64,000 bases of DNA from Enoplosus armatus. Taxonomy: Eukaryota; Chordata; Actinopteri; Centrarchiformes; Enoplosidae. The DNA lies in the NCBI RefSeq assembly GCF_043641665.1, contig NC_092181.1, forward strand, positions 7,867,918-7,931,917, given 5' to 3'. The position numbers were made by a program, and so were the translations under genes. A model generated the notes under the pieces. It did no database searches and was not told the origin of the DNA. It worked only from the letters and a program-made list of their open reading frames with translations. This document shows, piece by piece, positions 49,401 through 53,168 of this stretch; position 1 is the first letter of the stretch; each line of letters begins with the position of its first letter.

Positions 49401-50146
49401 AAATCTGCGCAGAGGGGTTAAATAAACGACGCCGTCTAAATCAGTGGTTCCCAACCTTTTTTTTTTTTTGCTTGTGACCCCTTCAAATAAAGCAATGTCT
49501 GCTTGCGACCCCCTCTTCACAGGTTGCATTTGTTTACTGGTTGTGACCCGTTCATCCAAAGAGTGACCTTGTTTTATCTGTATACGTTTTAGAGGTAAAA
49601 TTATCTCATAATTCACAAAAAAAAAAAAAAAAACATAATTCGGTGCAGCAGATTGTCTTCAGTAGCTTGCAACCCCTTAGATTTGTCTGGTGACCCCTTG
49701 TGTGACCCCACTGGTTAGGAACTAAGTAACCACAGACTTTAGGAAACTGCTCCAGAGCCACAGAAGACATTATAGAACTGGTTTCACAGTACTCTTGCAC
49801 TATGCACCGTGGAGTCGTATATTAACATATTATCTCTTATCTGTTAAAATTCTGCATGGGCCCATTTATTCAACTAAAAGGCATCATAGCTAAAAAAAAA
49901 AAAAAAAAAGACATTTTCCTAATGGATCGTTCTCTAATGTCCATGCTCAGAGCCTTTGATAAAACAACACATTGGAAGTTCAGAAATGAGCATGAGGTGT
50001 CTATATCAGAGACGGTATTTGTTTTACAGGCATTAAAGCTAACTCTCTTTGTTCTCGGCTTGTGTTTCTTCTCTTATTTCTGCTCAGGGGGAGTTGGAAA
50101 TGCCTGCGAGAGCACAAGGGAGATACCAAACTGTACCAGCGTGTAA
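4300..50146 (+). CDS. sorcs3: SorCS3 VPS10-domain sorting receptor, 23 exons, 5' partial
   Basis: Type I membrane receptor of the Vps10p/sortilin family, known in neurons to route cargo and receptors through the secretory and endosomal system. The 23 exons (listed separately as w1-w23) join with correct phases into 902 codons plus TAA. Domains by visible residue number: VPS10 propeller 1-about 370, with Asp-box motifs S/T-x-D/N-x-G-x-x-W at 4-11, 199-206, 276-283 and 318-325; ten-cysteine module with Cys 378, 395, 412, 427, 429, 436, 448, 463, 483 and 498; PKD1 about 505-594 (DFGDGT at 542-547); PKD2 about 595-680; membrane-proximal domain 681-800; transmembrane helix about 807-826; tail 827-902 ending NCTSV, a class I PDZ ligand. 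Residues such as NVWFLD, VEAG, YQTWHLHNQ and the IPNCTSV end resemble SorCS3 more than SorCS1 or SorCS2 as I remember them; exon w3 is more SorCS1-like. N-terminal part (roughly 320 residues) lies upstream. Confidence 0.92.
4374..5696 (+). other. Intron 1
   Basis: Begins with a T-rich stretch (about 4411-4440). Contains a 29-base poly-C run at 5596-5624 about 70 bp before exon w2. No coding or named repeat recognised. Confidence 0.85.
5596..5624 (+). repeat. poly-C run (29)
   Basis: One of the two longest homopolymers in the window, 72 bp upstream of exon w2, followed by a second pyrimidine-rich stretch that leads to the acceptor. Confidence 0.95.
5697..5761 (+). CDS. sorcs3: sorcs3 exon w2 (VPS10 propeller)
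   Basis: Acceptor TCTCCAAG, donor gtgagt. Completes Trp25 and encodes SVSGLDKEPDLVHMEAHTPDG, a propeller strand well conserved in SorCS1 and SorCS3. Leaves in phase 1; the split codon AAT (Asn) is completed in w3. Confidence 0.9.
5762..6390 (+). other. Intron 2
   Basis: Short intron with a (CA)n array near 5776-5794 and a T run near 6071-6086. Nothing else recognised. Confidence 0.85.
6391..6509 (+). CDS. sorcs3: sorcs3 exon w3 (VPS10 propeller)
   Basis: Acceptor GTGCAACAG, donor gtaggg. Encodes residues 47-86 (VQYVTCRAQMCTEANRN...VVQDDYIFIQ). The CTEANRNYPFPGYID part looks more like SorCS1 than mammalian SorCS3, while IDISSLVVQDDYIFIQ is SorCS3-like, so this exon alone would not settle the paralogue. 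Ends in phase 0. Confidence 0.9.
6510..9045 (+). other. Intron 3
   Basis: Part of 6600-7100 (GGCGGACCCGGAAGTTAGCG onward) reads like a dispersed fish repeat, but I cannot name it. Also holds a short (GT)n at 8370-8382 and a poly-G run of 20 at 8973-8992. No coding sequence recognised. Confidence 0.7.
9046..9135 (+). CDS. sorcs3: sorcs3 exon w4 (VPS10 propeller)
   Basis: Acceptor CATTTGTAG, donor gtaagt. Thirty whole codons, residues 87-116 (VPTSGRATYYVSYKRDSF...KYSLPK). The YYVSYKR strand and LPKYSLPK are typical of SorCS propellers. Phase 0 on both sides, so skipping would keep the frame. Confidence 0.92.
9136..9546 (+). other. Intron 4
   Basis: A 411-bp intron. Unremarkable, with no repeats recognised. 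Confidence 0.85.
9547..9726 (+). CDS. sorcs3: sorcs3 exon w5 (VPS10 propeller core)
   Basis: Acceptor CCCTGATAG, donor gtaggc. Sixty codons, residues 117-176. Contains the strongly conserved stretch STDEKQVFAAVQEWNQNDTY followed by YLSDTKGIYFTLAMEN. N-D-T is a potential N-glycosylation site. Phase 0 on both sides. Confidence 0.95.
10952..10980 (+). repeat. poly-G run (29)
   Basis: Uninterrupted G homopolymer within intron 5. Confidence 0.95.
14391..14426 (+). repeat. (GT)18 microsatellite
   Basis: Perfect GT dinucleotide array in intron 5; further GT arrays lie at 11555-11586 and 14789-14810. Confidence 0.95.
15225..15371 (+). CDS. sorcs3: sorcs3 exon w6 (VPS10 propeller)
   Basis: Acceptor GTCCACCAG, donor gtaaga. 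Forty-nine codons, residues 177-225 (VVGIRGMLIANKRQDNQVKT...NDIHCIL). YNKGRDWRLLQAP includes an Asp-box-like loop, T-Y-N-K-G-R-D-W, at 199-206. It follows the 5.5-kb intron 5. Phase 0 on both sides. Confidence 0.95.
15372..17160 (+). other. Intron 6
   Basis: Holds a T run (about 16719-16733), an AT-rich stretch at 16780-16900 that looks unlike repeat DNA, and the (TTC)15 array at its 3' end. No coding sequence recognised. Confidence 0.75.
17108..17152 (+). repeat. (TTC)15 microsatellite forming the w7 pyrimidine tract
   Basis: Fifteen perfect TTC units end eight bases before exon w7 and are followed only by TCCTGCAG. The array therefore serves as the acceptor's polypyrimidine tract. Confidence 0.97.
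17161..17263 (+). CDS. sorcs3: sorcs3 exon w7 (VPS10 propeller)
   Basis: Acceptor TCTCCTGCAG, donor gtaagt. Residues 226-259 plus one base (PFCSLHLQLQMSENPYLSG...APGIIVATG). The acceptor lies directly after a (TTC)15 array, so the microsatellite is its pyrimidine tract. PFCSLHL and APGIIVATG resemble SorCS3 rather than SorCS1. Leaves in phase 1. Confidence 0.94.
17264..18844 (+). other. Intron 7
   Basis: Starts with an A-rich run after the donor. Several GT arrays at 18138-18300 (the longest 18273-18298), purine-rich A/G tract 18499-18537 and an A run near 18751-18768. No coding sequence recognised. Confidence 0.85.
18845..18921 (+). CDS. sorcs3: sorcs3 exon w8 (VPS10 propeller, Asp-box)
   Basis: Acceptor CCACTGCAG, donor gtgagc. 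Completes Gly260 and encodes NIGAELSYNNVGMFTSSDAG then NSWRQ. SSDAGNSW is a canonical Asp-box (276-283). Ends in phase 0. Confidence 0.94.
18922..20175 (+). other. Intron 8
   Basis: No named repeat or coding sequence recognised. Confidence 0.8.
20176..20267 (+). CDS. sorcs3: sorcs3 exon w9 (VPS10 propeller)
   Basis: Acceptor CTGTTCAG, donor gtatgt. Residues 286-315 plus two bases of Trp316 (IFEEEHNVWFLDKGGALVAV...TRHLW). NVWFLD-x-GGALVA matches SorCS3 better than the SorCS1 version. Leaves in phase 2. Confidence 0.94.
20268..21471 (+). other. Intron 9
   Basis: Holds a poly-C run at 20527-20546 and several T runs (about 20479-20490, 20710-20728, 21080-21095). The long minus-strand open frame across it has no recognisable features. 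Confidence 0.8.
21472..21579 (+). CDS. sorcs3: sorcs3 exon w10 (VPS10 propeller, last visible Asp-box)
   Basis: Acceptor CATTCACAG, donor gtaagt. Completes Trp316 and encodes residues 317-351 (VSFDEGRQWTQHSFSSVPLF...ENQIM) plus two bases of Thr352. SFDEGRQW is an Asp-box. Leaves in phase 2. Confidence 0.94.
21580..22174 (+). other. Intron 10
   Basis: A 595-bp intron. Nothing recognised. Confidence 0.85.
22175..22292 (+). CDS. sorcs3: sorcs3 exon w11 (end of propeller, start of 10CC module)
   Basis: Acceptor CTCTGCAG, donor gtaagc. Residues 352-391 (FFGHFSHRSEWQLIKIDYKS...YQTWHLHNQ). Cys378 is the first of the ten module cysteines. The next intron is only 90 bp. Ends in phase 0. Confidence 0.95.
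22383..22516 (+). CDS. sorcs3: sorcs3 exon w12 (10CC module)
   Basis: Acceptor GCCAACAG, donor gtaaga. Residues 392-435 plus two bases of Cys436 (GEPCVMGQKQIYMKRRPGN...CICRAHDFEC). Holds Cys395, 412, 427, 429 and the split Cys436. The exon has no long uninterrupted ORF around it and is easy to overlook; the GEPCVMG start is diagnostic for the family. Confidence 0.95.
22517..25058 (+). other. Intron 12
   Basis: Holds a poly-G run at about 23464-23478, (TC)n near 23713-23733 and a 25-base poly-C run at 24117-24141. No coding sequence recognised. Confidence 0.8.
25059..25172 (+). CDS. sorcs3: sorcs3 exon w13 (10CC module)
   Basis: Acceptor CCTGACAG, donor gtgagg. Completes Cys436 and encodes residues 437-473 (DYGYERRNDGNCRPAFWFNP...QGQNYLNST) plus two bases of Gly474. 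Holds Cys448 and Cys463. N-S-T is a potential N-glycosylation site. Confidence 0.95.
25173..26761 (+). other. Intron 13
   Basis: Holds a short (CA)n at 25220-25230 and a long inverted repeat at 26436-26509. No coding sequence recognised. Confidence 0.8.
26436..26509. repeat. Inverted repeat, 33-bp arms with T8 loop
   Basis: Arms 26436-26468 and 26477-26509 are complementary at 31 of 33 positions, separated by eight T. In the + transcript the exceptions are one C/A mismatch and one G/U wobble. It lies in intron 13, 252 nt before exon w14. It could be a fold-back/MITE remnant or a transcribed hairpin. Confidence 0.95.
26762..26933 (+). CDS. sorcs3: sorcs3 exon w14 (end of 10CC module, start of PKD1)
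   Basis: Acceptor TTTCCAAAAG, donor gtgaga. Residues 474-531 (YRKVVLNNCTKGVKEMYTAR...NVTFLVHLDE). Holds Cys483 and Cys498, the last two of ten. The tail begins the first PKD domain. N-C-T and N-V-T are glycosylation sequons. Ends in phase 0. Confidence 0.95.
27125..27420 (+). mobile_element. L2-like LINE reverse transcriptase fragment, decayed
   Basis: From 27202 the translation reads YVGVPQASILGPPLFSLYVL, the GVPQGS-LGP-LF block of non-LTR reverse transcriptases. After a frameshift it continues NHADDTHLSL, equivalent to the catalytic Y-ADDTQLYLS block, here with His for the usual Tyr, and then LLECIIDINSEM. It is in the same orientation as sorcs3 and inactive through the frameshift, stops and truncation. 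Confidence 0.8.
30431..30448 (+). repeat. poly-G run (18)
   Basis: G homopolymer in intron 14. Confidence 0.95.
32113..32299 (+). CDS. sorcs3: sorcs3 exon w15 (PKD1 domain)
   Basis: Acceptor GTTCCACAG, donor gtaagt. Residues 532-593 plus one base of Cys594. Contains the PKD signature IQLDFGDGTAVSY and the closing strands GIKHVYKSAGIFRVTALAEN. The sequence is close to mammalian SorCS3 here (RTNIQLDFGDG, IKHVYKSAGIF). It follows the 5.2-kb intron 14. Confidence 0.96.
32745..33170 (+). repeat. Fish interspersed repeat ('CAAGCTTTATTTGTACAGCG' type)
   Basis: AATCAAGCTTTATTTGTACAG followed downstream by a CTCAGCTCCTCTGGCAGGCAG block, GACCTGAGGGATCT and GGGGCTAGTCCTTTGAG matches the layout of an abundant teleost repeat I recognise from memory. 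Family name unknown to me; boundaries approximate. Confidence 0.55.
33940..33968 (+). repeat. (CA)14 microsatellite
   Basis: Perfect CA array in intron 15. Confidence 0.95.
35912..36140 (+). repeat. Fish interspersed repeat ('GATCCTATCCCAG' type)
   Basis: The order TCCTATCCCAGAATGC, GACACACCCTAGACGGGTTG, TTCACAGGTCTAACATTCAG, TTTGGACTG, GAGAGAACCTGAGCACGC and ACAGAAAGG follows a very common teleost repeat (usual form GAGCCTATCCCAGC ... CACCCTGGACAGGTCGCCAG). This copy is diverged and shortened. Confidence 0.65.
36319..36452 (+). CDS. sorcs3: sorcs3 exon w16 (PKD2 domain, first half)
   Basis: Acceptor TCTCGTAG, donor gtaatt. Completes Cys594 and encodes residues 595-638 (AVEHVQLLAPFVVIRNKEVN...TYFWWLGNNTE). 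YFWWLGNN is the family-typical Trp-rich strand. N-I-T and N-N-T sequons. Ends in phase 0. Confidence 0.95.
36453..37796 (+). other. Intron 16
   Basis: Contains a dispersed repeat copy at about 37120-37490 in reverse orientation. Nothing else recognised. Confidence 0.8.
37120..37490 (-). repeat. Interspersed repeat, GCTAGCATGCTAA family, reverse copy
   Basis: Read on the minus strand it has the module GACTGAAATATCTCAACAAC (37440-37403 region), then CATCAGCCTCAGCAG, GCTAGCAAATGCTAGCATGC and GAGCATGGTAATGAGC, the same order as the + strand copy at 41440-42190. An abundant percomorph repeat by my recognition; name unknown. Confidence 0.7.
37797..37920 (+). CDS. sorcs3: sorcs3 exon w17 (PKD2 domain, second half)
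   Basis: Acceptor ACCCGCAG, donor gtcagt. Residues 639-679 plus one base of Glu680 (PVITLDGSISYTFSNEGMHT...DTKTVAVR). The EGMHTITVQV strand pair closes the PKD fold. Leaves in phase 1. Confidence 0.95.
37921..38415 (+). other. Intron 17
   Basis: A 495-bp AT-rich intron. Nothing recognised. Confidence 0.85.
38416..38528 (+). CDS. sorcs3: sorcs3 exon w18 (membrane-proximal domain)
   Basis: Acceptor CTCAACAG, donor gtgagt. Residues 680-717 (EFFKSLLLSFSPNLDEFNPD...VIKKALLQ). LSFSPNLD-x-x-NPDI-x-EWR is a strongly conserved SorCS block. Ends in phase 0 before the 6.1-kb intron 18. Confidence 0.95.
38906..38932 (+). repeat. (GT)13 microsatellite
   Basis: Perfect GT array in intron 18. Confidence 0.95.
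40263..40278 (+). repeat. poly-C run (16)
   Basis: C homopolymer in intron 18. Confidence 0.95.
41440..42190 (+). repeat. Interspersed repeat, GCTAGCATGCTAA family, + copy with duplicated module
   Basis: The module GAAATATC-C-ACAACTNTT-ATGGATT occurs twice in tandem (about 41775 and 41865), followed by CATCAGCCTCGGCCGTACTT, AGCATGCTAACGACCATGGT, CATGTTAGCCTGCTAAGTAC and AGAGCTGCTAGCAGGGCTG. It matches the reverse copy at 37120-37490, and one module recurs at 52100. Confidence 0.7.
43082..43500 (+). mobile_element. hAT-like element end with GGCTC subterminal repeats
   Basis: Begins near TAGTGATGGGAATTCCGGCTC and contains seven GGCTC or GAGCC pentamers in about 85 bp (43095-43175), the subterminal-repeat style of hAT transposons. 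AT-rich sequence follows and runs into microsatellites. The other end and transposase were not found. Confidence 0.6.
43527..43723. repeat. (AT)n and (TC)n microsatellites
   Basis: (AT)n at about 43525-43550 flanked by GTATGTAT and CACATACAC stretches, and (TC)n at 43697-43723. Probably unstable in length. Confidence 0.9.
44620..44751 (+). CDS. sorcs3: sorcs3 exon w19 (membrane-proximal domain)
   Basis: Acceptor CGTCACAG, donor gtatgg. Forty-four codons, residues 718-761 (VSDFPEEQLLVAVFPGVPTA...SEEELEQ). Phase 0 on both sides. Ends in a Lys/Glu-rich linker just before the 170-bp intron that carries a (GT)23 array. Confidence 0.95.
44752..44921 (+). other. Intron 19, short, with (GT)23 at its acceptor
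   Basis: A 170-bp intron. Positions 44869-44914 are (GT)23, followed by only TTTAACAG before exon w20, so no ordinary polypyrimidine tract is present. Confidence 0.95.
44869..44914 (+). repeat. (GT)23 microsatellite at the w20 splice acceptor
   Basis: Perfect array ending seven bases before exon w20. UG repeats in RNA are the known binding target of TDP-43 and of CELF-type proteins. Confidence 0.97.
44922..45021 (+). CDS. sorcs3: sorcs3 exon w20 (membrane-proximal domain)
   Basis: Acceptor TTTAACAG immediately after (GT)23, donor gtaagt. Residues 762-794 plus one base (VSDIIVSALNQNLVEFELKP...NTQLTL). ALNQNLV-x-FELKPGV is conserved in SorCS3. Leaves in phase 1. Confidence 0.95.
46365..46398. 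repeat. (TA)17 microsatellite
   Basis: Perfect TA array in intron 20, 170 bp before the minisatellite. Confidence 0.93.
46570..46960. repeat. Minisatellite, 73/74-bp units in a 147-bp higher-order period
   Basis: The core TTTTATAGGATTATATACAG starts at 46606, 46679, 46753, 46826 and 46900, with spacings 73, 74, 73 and 74. Unit type A carries TTTGTTTAACTTTAATTCA and type B carries AATAGAACTTTACTTTATT; they alternate A-B-A-B. A B-type partial precedes the first core and a degenerate unit follows the last. Confidence 0.95.
47122..47227 (+). CDS. sorcs3: sorcs3 exon w21 (transmembrane segment)
   Basis: Acceptor CTCCCACAG, donor gtacat, which departs from the vertebrate consensus. Residues 795-829 plus two bases of Arg830: juxtamembrane PLVDSNPRHSSSA, then hydrophobic MLMLLSVVFLGLAVFLIY and the stop-transfer KFKR. 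In mammalian SorCS1 alternative cytoplasmic tails diverge right after KFKR. Confidence 0.96.
47228..48061 (+). other. Intron 21
   Basis: Starts with the weak donor gtacat. Holds a poly-C run near 47363-47376, then an AT-rich stretch (47520-47840) that looks like possible conserved non-coding sequence. No alternative tail exon recognised. Confidence 0.8.
48062..48222 (+). CDS. sorcs3: sorcs3 exon w22 (cytoplasmic tail)
   Basis: Acceptor AACCTTCAG, donor gtaagc. Residues 830-883 plus one base of Arg884 (KIPWINIYAEVNQEKEQEMI...EKELDARVK). KIPWINIYA and EKEQEMIGSV are hallmarks of the SorCS3 tail. The acidic EQEMI resembles, but does not match exactly, a dileucine sorting signal. Leaves in phase 1. 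Confidence 0.96.
48223..50087 (+). other. Intron 22
   Basis: Holds a hAT-like MITE (49442-49726). Otherwise AT-rich and unremarkable, with an A run near 49891-49908. Confidence 0.8.
49442..49726. mobile_element. hAT-like MITE, diverged
   Basis: Left end CAGTGGTTCCCAACCTTTTT, followed by GTGACCCC repeats. The right end reads GTGACCCCACTGGTTAGGAA, an imperfect inverted copy of the left end. This matches the hAT MITE type with CAGTGGTTCCCAACC ends. No transposase and no clear 8-bp duplication; the right end is eroded. Confidence 0.75.
50088..50146 (+). CDS. sorcs3: sorcs3 last coding exon w23 (PDZ-binding C-terminus)
   Basis: Acceptor TCTGCTCAG. Encodes R-GVGNACESTREIPNCTSV then TAA at 50144-50146. 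The last residues T-S-V form a class I PDZ ligand; SorCS3 is reported to bind PSD-95 and PICK1 through its C-terminus. The preceding RVKRGVGNA is shorter than, and differs from, the mammalian sequence before the conserved STREIPNCTSV end. Another frame is also open here, but only this one fits the phase of w22. Confidence 0.93.
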
Positions 50147-51348
50147 AGCCGGAGAGCACCAGTTTATGTACAGCGAGGCGACGTATTACAGTGTCGTGGG
50201 GGGGGGGGGTTCTCTTTTTTTTTTTCTGTTTTGTAATTCTCCACACAACTGATGTTAATAGTTTTCTAAAGGGACCTCATTTATACAGACTTGCACGGAT
50301 GCCTCGTTCAACCACATCCACGTGCAGCAAATGTCAAATTTCCTCAACGAGATCATTGTAATTACTGACAAAACGTGTTCAGTTTTGTGGATGTATTAGC
50401 TACATGTCGACAAATTCATTTGCGGAGTGAAATATCTTTCGTCAAAAGCTATGAGGAGTTATGTAAAAGAAAAAAAAGAAAAAAAAAGGAGTTTGCTTTG
50501 AAAATCATTTCTGCCTATATATAGACTATAATGTCTGAGTCTTCAATCAAACAGGGAATATTATTGAAATGTACAATATTATCATCTGTTTTGTCAAATG
50601 TATATATATTATTACTTTCTACATGCTCGTAGTCTTGAGTACCATGGTGACGACAGAAGATCTGACAAAATGGTCCGTTTTTTTTGTTTTTTGTTTGTTT
50701 TTTTCGAAAGTGTGTTTAAAAAGTCAAACATTACTTAAAGAAATCAACTTTGTTTTGCTAATGTCCTTGACTCGTGCATGTTCTTACTGAGGACACAAGT
50801 TTCTGTGTTGTAGATAAGCAAGTGTGTGTAAATAGTTCTTTTCTAATTAGTCATCAAAAAAAAAAAAAAGAGCCCAATCGACTTTTGCCCAGGCTTCTGT
50901 TTCGCTCTCATTTTCTTCAGTTGCTGTTGGGCGACGTGTATCTCGTGGAAAGGGGTTTAACCTGTTAATGCTGTATTGGCATTCCTACAGTCCAACCCCC
51001 CGCGCCGTTTTCCCTGGAAATGAAATAGGATCGACATGAACGTGATCATGTTCGGTACGTTTATATTTTCATTAGACAAACACAATAGAAATTCAGGTGT
51101 TTTTTTTTTTTATTTATTTTTTTTTACATAGATGACAGTCTTTAAACCATCTGAACAAAACAATTGTGCCATCCATTTGCAGTTAATGCAGGTTGCCACT
51201 GGCATCGTTGCACTACACTCCAAGACAATGACTCTTAGGCCTCAGAAGAAAAAGCTCAATCATTTGTTATACTGTGGCTACCAGTGACATGTTGGGAGAA
51301 ACATGACGACATTCATTCCAAAATATATTTTAAAAAAAAATAAATATA
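50147..51348 (+). other. Probable sorcs3 3' UTR
   Basis: Follows the TAA. Fifty-one bases after the stop is a G12 run (50198-50209), then TCTC and a T11 run. First AATAAA is at 51339-51344, about 1.2 kb after the stop. No other gene is seen here. UTR extent is inferred, not observed. Confidence 0.6.
51339..51344 (+). promoter_or_regulatory. Candidate poly(A) signal AATAAA
   Basis: First AATAAA downstream of the sorcs3 stop. It sits four bases before the left end of the Tc1/mariner-like MITE, so cleavage would fall inside the transposon. Confidence 0.45.
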
Positions 51349-51856
51349 CAGTGCTTGACAAATTTATGAGACCACCACCCAGTGTAAGGTGTTTGCCACC
51401 TGATATTGCTGATACCAAAATATTTGATGTCTCTGTAATGGTTAATCCACCAGTATGTGCAAGCCAAGCACTTTAATCAAAATGATATATTTAATGCTAA
51501 AATATAATTATTGTTGTTATCCATGAATTCTCAAATTTACTGTTTTACAAAAAAAGCAGAAAAAATTAGTAAAGCACATTTATTATTTTTTGATTGAGAT
51601 GCCAAATTACAGTTATTTACTTGCATTCCTGAACAGAAACATTTTGTTTTGTGGTTGCAAAGAATGCAAGCTGTTATCAGGGCCAAAGGAGGTCATACAG
51701 AATATTAAGACTTTTTGTTAATATATGTGAATAAGGACTATTTAGTTGTTCCAGTTTGTTATTTGAGTTTTAGTTTGAAACAAGTTTTTGACAGATTTCT
51801 AAAATATTTGTGTTTTCTCATTTTTATGACAGGTGGTCTAATAAATTTGTTAAGCA

Positions 51857-51859
<3 letters not shown>
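51349..51859. mobile_element. Tc1/mariner-like MITE, 511 bp, 28-bp terminal inverted repeats
   Basis: Left end CAGTGCTTGACAAATTTATG... (51349-51376) and right end (51832-51859) match at 26 of 28 positions in inverted orientation. The left end is preceded by TA; the right end is followed by TGTA and a (TA)n array. The AT-rich interior has no transposase frame, so it is non-autonomous. The right repeat itself contains AATAAA on the + strand (51840-51845). Confidence 0.87.

Positions 51860-51862
<3 letters not shown>

Positions 51863-51900
<38 letters not shown>
51863..51900. repeat. (TA)n microsatellite next to the MITE
   Basis: TA array starting four bases after the right end of the Tc1/mariner-like element, possibly grown from the TA target duplication. 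Confidence 0.93.
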
Positions 51901-51903
<3 letters not shown>

Positions 51904-52079
51904 ATTACAGGTTATGTGTACATCCTCTAAAACACCAGTAGGCCCAGGGTTGGGTTCTGATAGCTGCTTTGGATTCAGTTCCTGCCAAGCTCTGACGCTA
52001 ATGAATCTCTTATTAAACCTTTTCTTTCTTTTTTTTTTCAATCCTTCATCCCTCTTTGTAGCCATGACAATGACAGTGG

Positions 52080-52175
52080 CAATGTTGGTCAGTCCGCCGA
52101 CAATGTTGAAATATCCAACAACTATTGGATGGATTGCTATCACATTTTGTGCAGGCATTCACGGTCCCCTAAAAT
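52080..52175 (+). repeat. Short copy of the GCTAGCATGCTAA-family module
   Basis: GTTGAAATATCCAACAACTATTGG and the following ATGGATTGCTATCACATTTT, CAGGCATTCACGGTCCCC match the module seen at 41775. Only this module is present. Confidence 0.65.
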
Positions 52176-52189
52176 GTAGGAAGTCACTC

Positions 52190-52390
52190 AGGGGCCTCTG
52201 TAGACATTTAGCAGGAAAACAAAACAGCGGCTTGCCTCCATTCTCCCGGACAGTGGCGAAAACCAGACCCGACCAGATTGCTACCTTCCACAACCTTTTA
52301 TACCCTGGTCACCTGCTGCCCGCGGCCAATCAGGGAGGATCTCTGGAATTAGTGCCAGGTGACATCAGTCTCCCCTCAATTGGAGCTAAA
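52190..52390 (-). promoter_or_regulatory. Promoter-like or LTR-like block, minus strand
   Basis: On the minus strand: GATTGGCC (CCAAT box in reverse) about 30 bases before GGGTATAAAAGG, then GC-balanced sequence with no long ORF. It could be the promoter part of a retroelement. No gene follows it in that direction that I can recognise. Confidence 0.35.
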
Positions 52391-52584
52391 TGATCCTCAG
52401 TACTTTGGACAGACATAGAAGAAGCGTAATCAAATACCTTCCTCCCAACACACATGCCAACATCATTACATTTTAGGAATGGAGATAGTAGGCTCCATGA
52501 CCACACAAGCAAGCATAAACAGAAAAGAAAGAAAGACAACAAACCTAGAATGAGTAGATAAGTACAACCGACAGAAGCATCTTA

Positions 52585-53168
52585 CCCTAATAAAATAAGA
52601 TTTGTTTTTAACTGGGTCCTAAAAGCTGGCATGGAAGATAACGTTTTCTAGTCAATGAATTCCATAACTGTAGCCCTCTAAATTTGATTAAAACGAAATG
52701 GATGTCTTGATGTACGACAATAGCGTAAATGGAAAGCTTTTTTTTTTCTTTTTTTTTTTCACCCACCCAGAATATGAGTAAATGTCCGATGATGAAATAT
52801 AAAAAATGAAGTATCCGGAAGTATCTTGCTTGCAATTCATGCGTCTAAACATGAACAAGCATGTGTGGAAAAAACCCCAAAACATTGACCTCATCTGCAG
52901 ATATCATCTCGTTTGCCCGAACGTGAGACTCATTCTCAAACGCCTCCTCTTGAGTTACAAGAGCTTTGGTAAGATACAATGGATTTGTAGCAGCACAAAC
53001 ACCACTGCAGTAGTTAATACAGGGAGAATTAGACTATAATAAAGAGTTAAATAAGAAGGATGGACCAAAGAACAATACAGCAAGCGTCTTCATGGACCTC
53101 TTCCACACGTTCGACATGGTTTTTCCAGTTTAATCTTTCATCTACAACAATTCCTAAGACTTTTGTAT
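52585..53168 (-). mobile_element. LINE reverse transcriptase C-terminal fragment, minus strand, decayed
   Basis: Minus-strand translation from about 53166 gives SLGIVVDERLNWKNHVERV (the LGV-ID-LNW-H block of LINE reverse transcriptases), then LYYSLILPVL, LFMFRRM...SYSGW, and near 52650 GLQLWNSL, in the order expected for the C-terminal third and end of an L2-like ORF2. Frameshifts and stops interrupt it. Confidence 0.72.

Noticed and set aside
50062..50361. 99-codon + strand frame over exon w23
   Set aside because: Frame incompatible with phase 1 from exon w22; the correct frame ends at 50146 with the conserved IPNCTSV.
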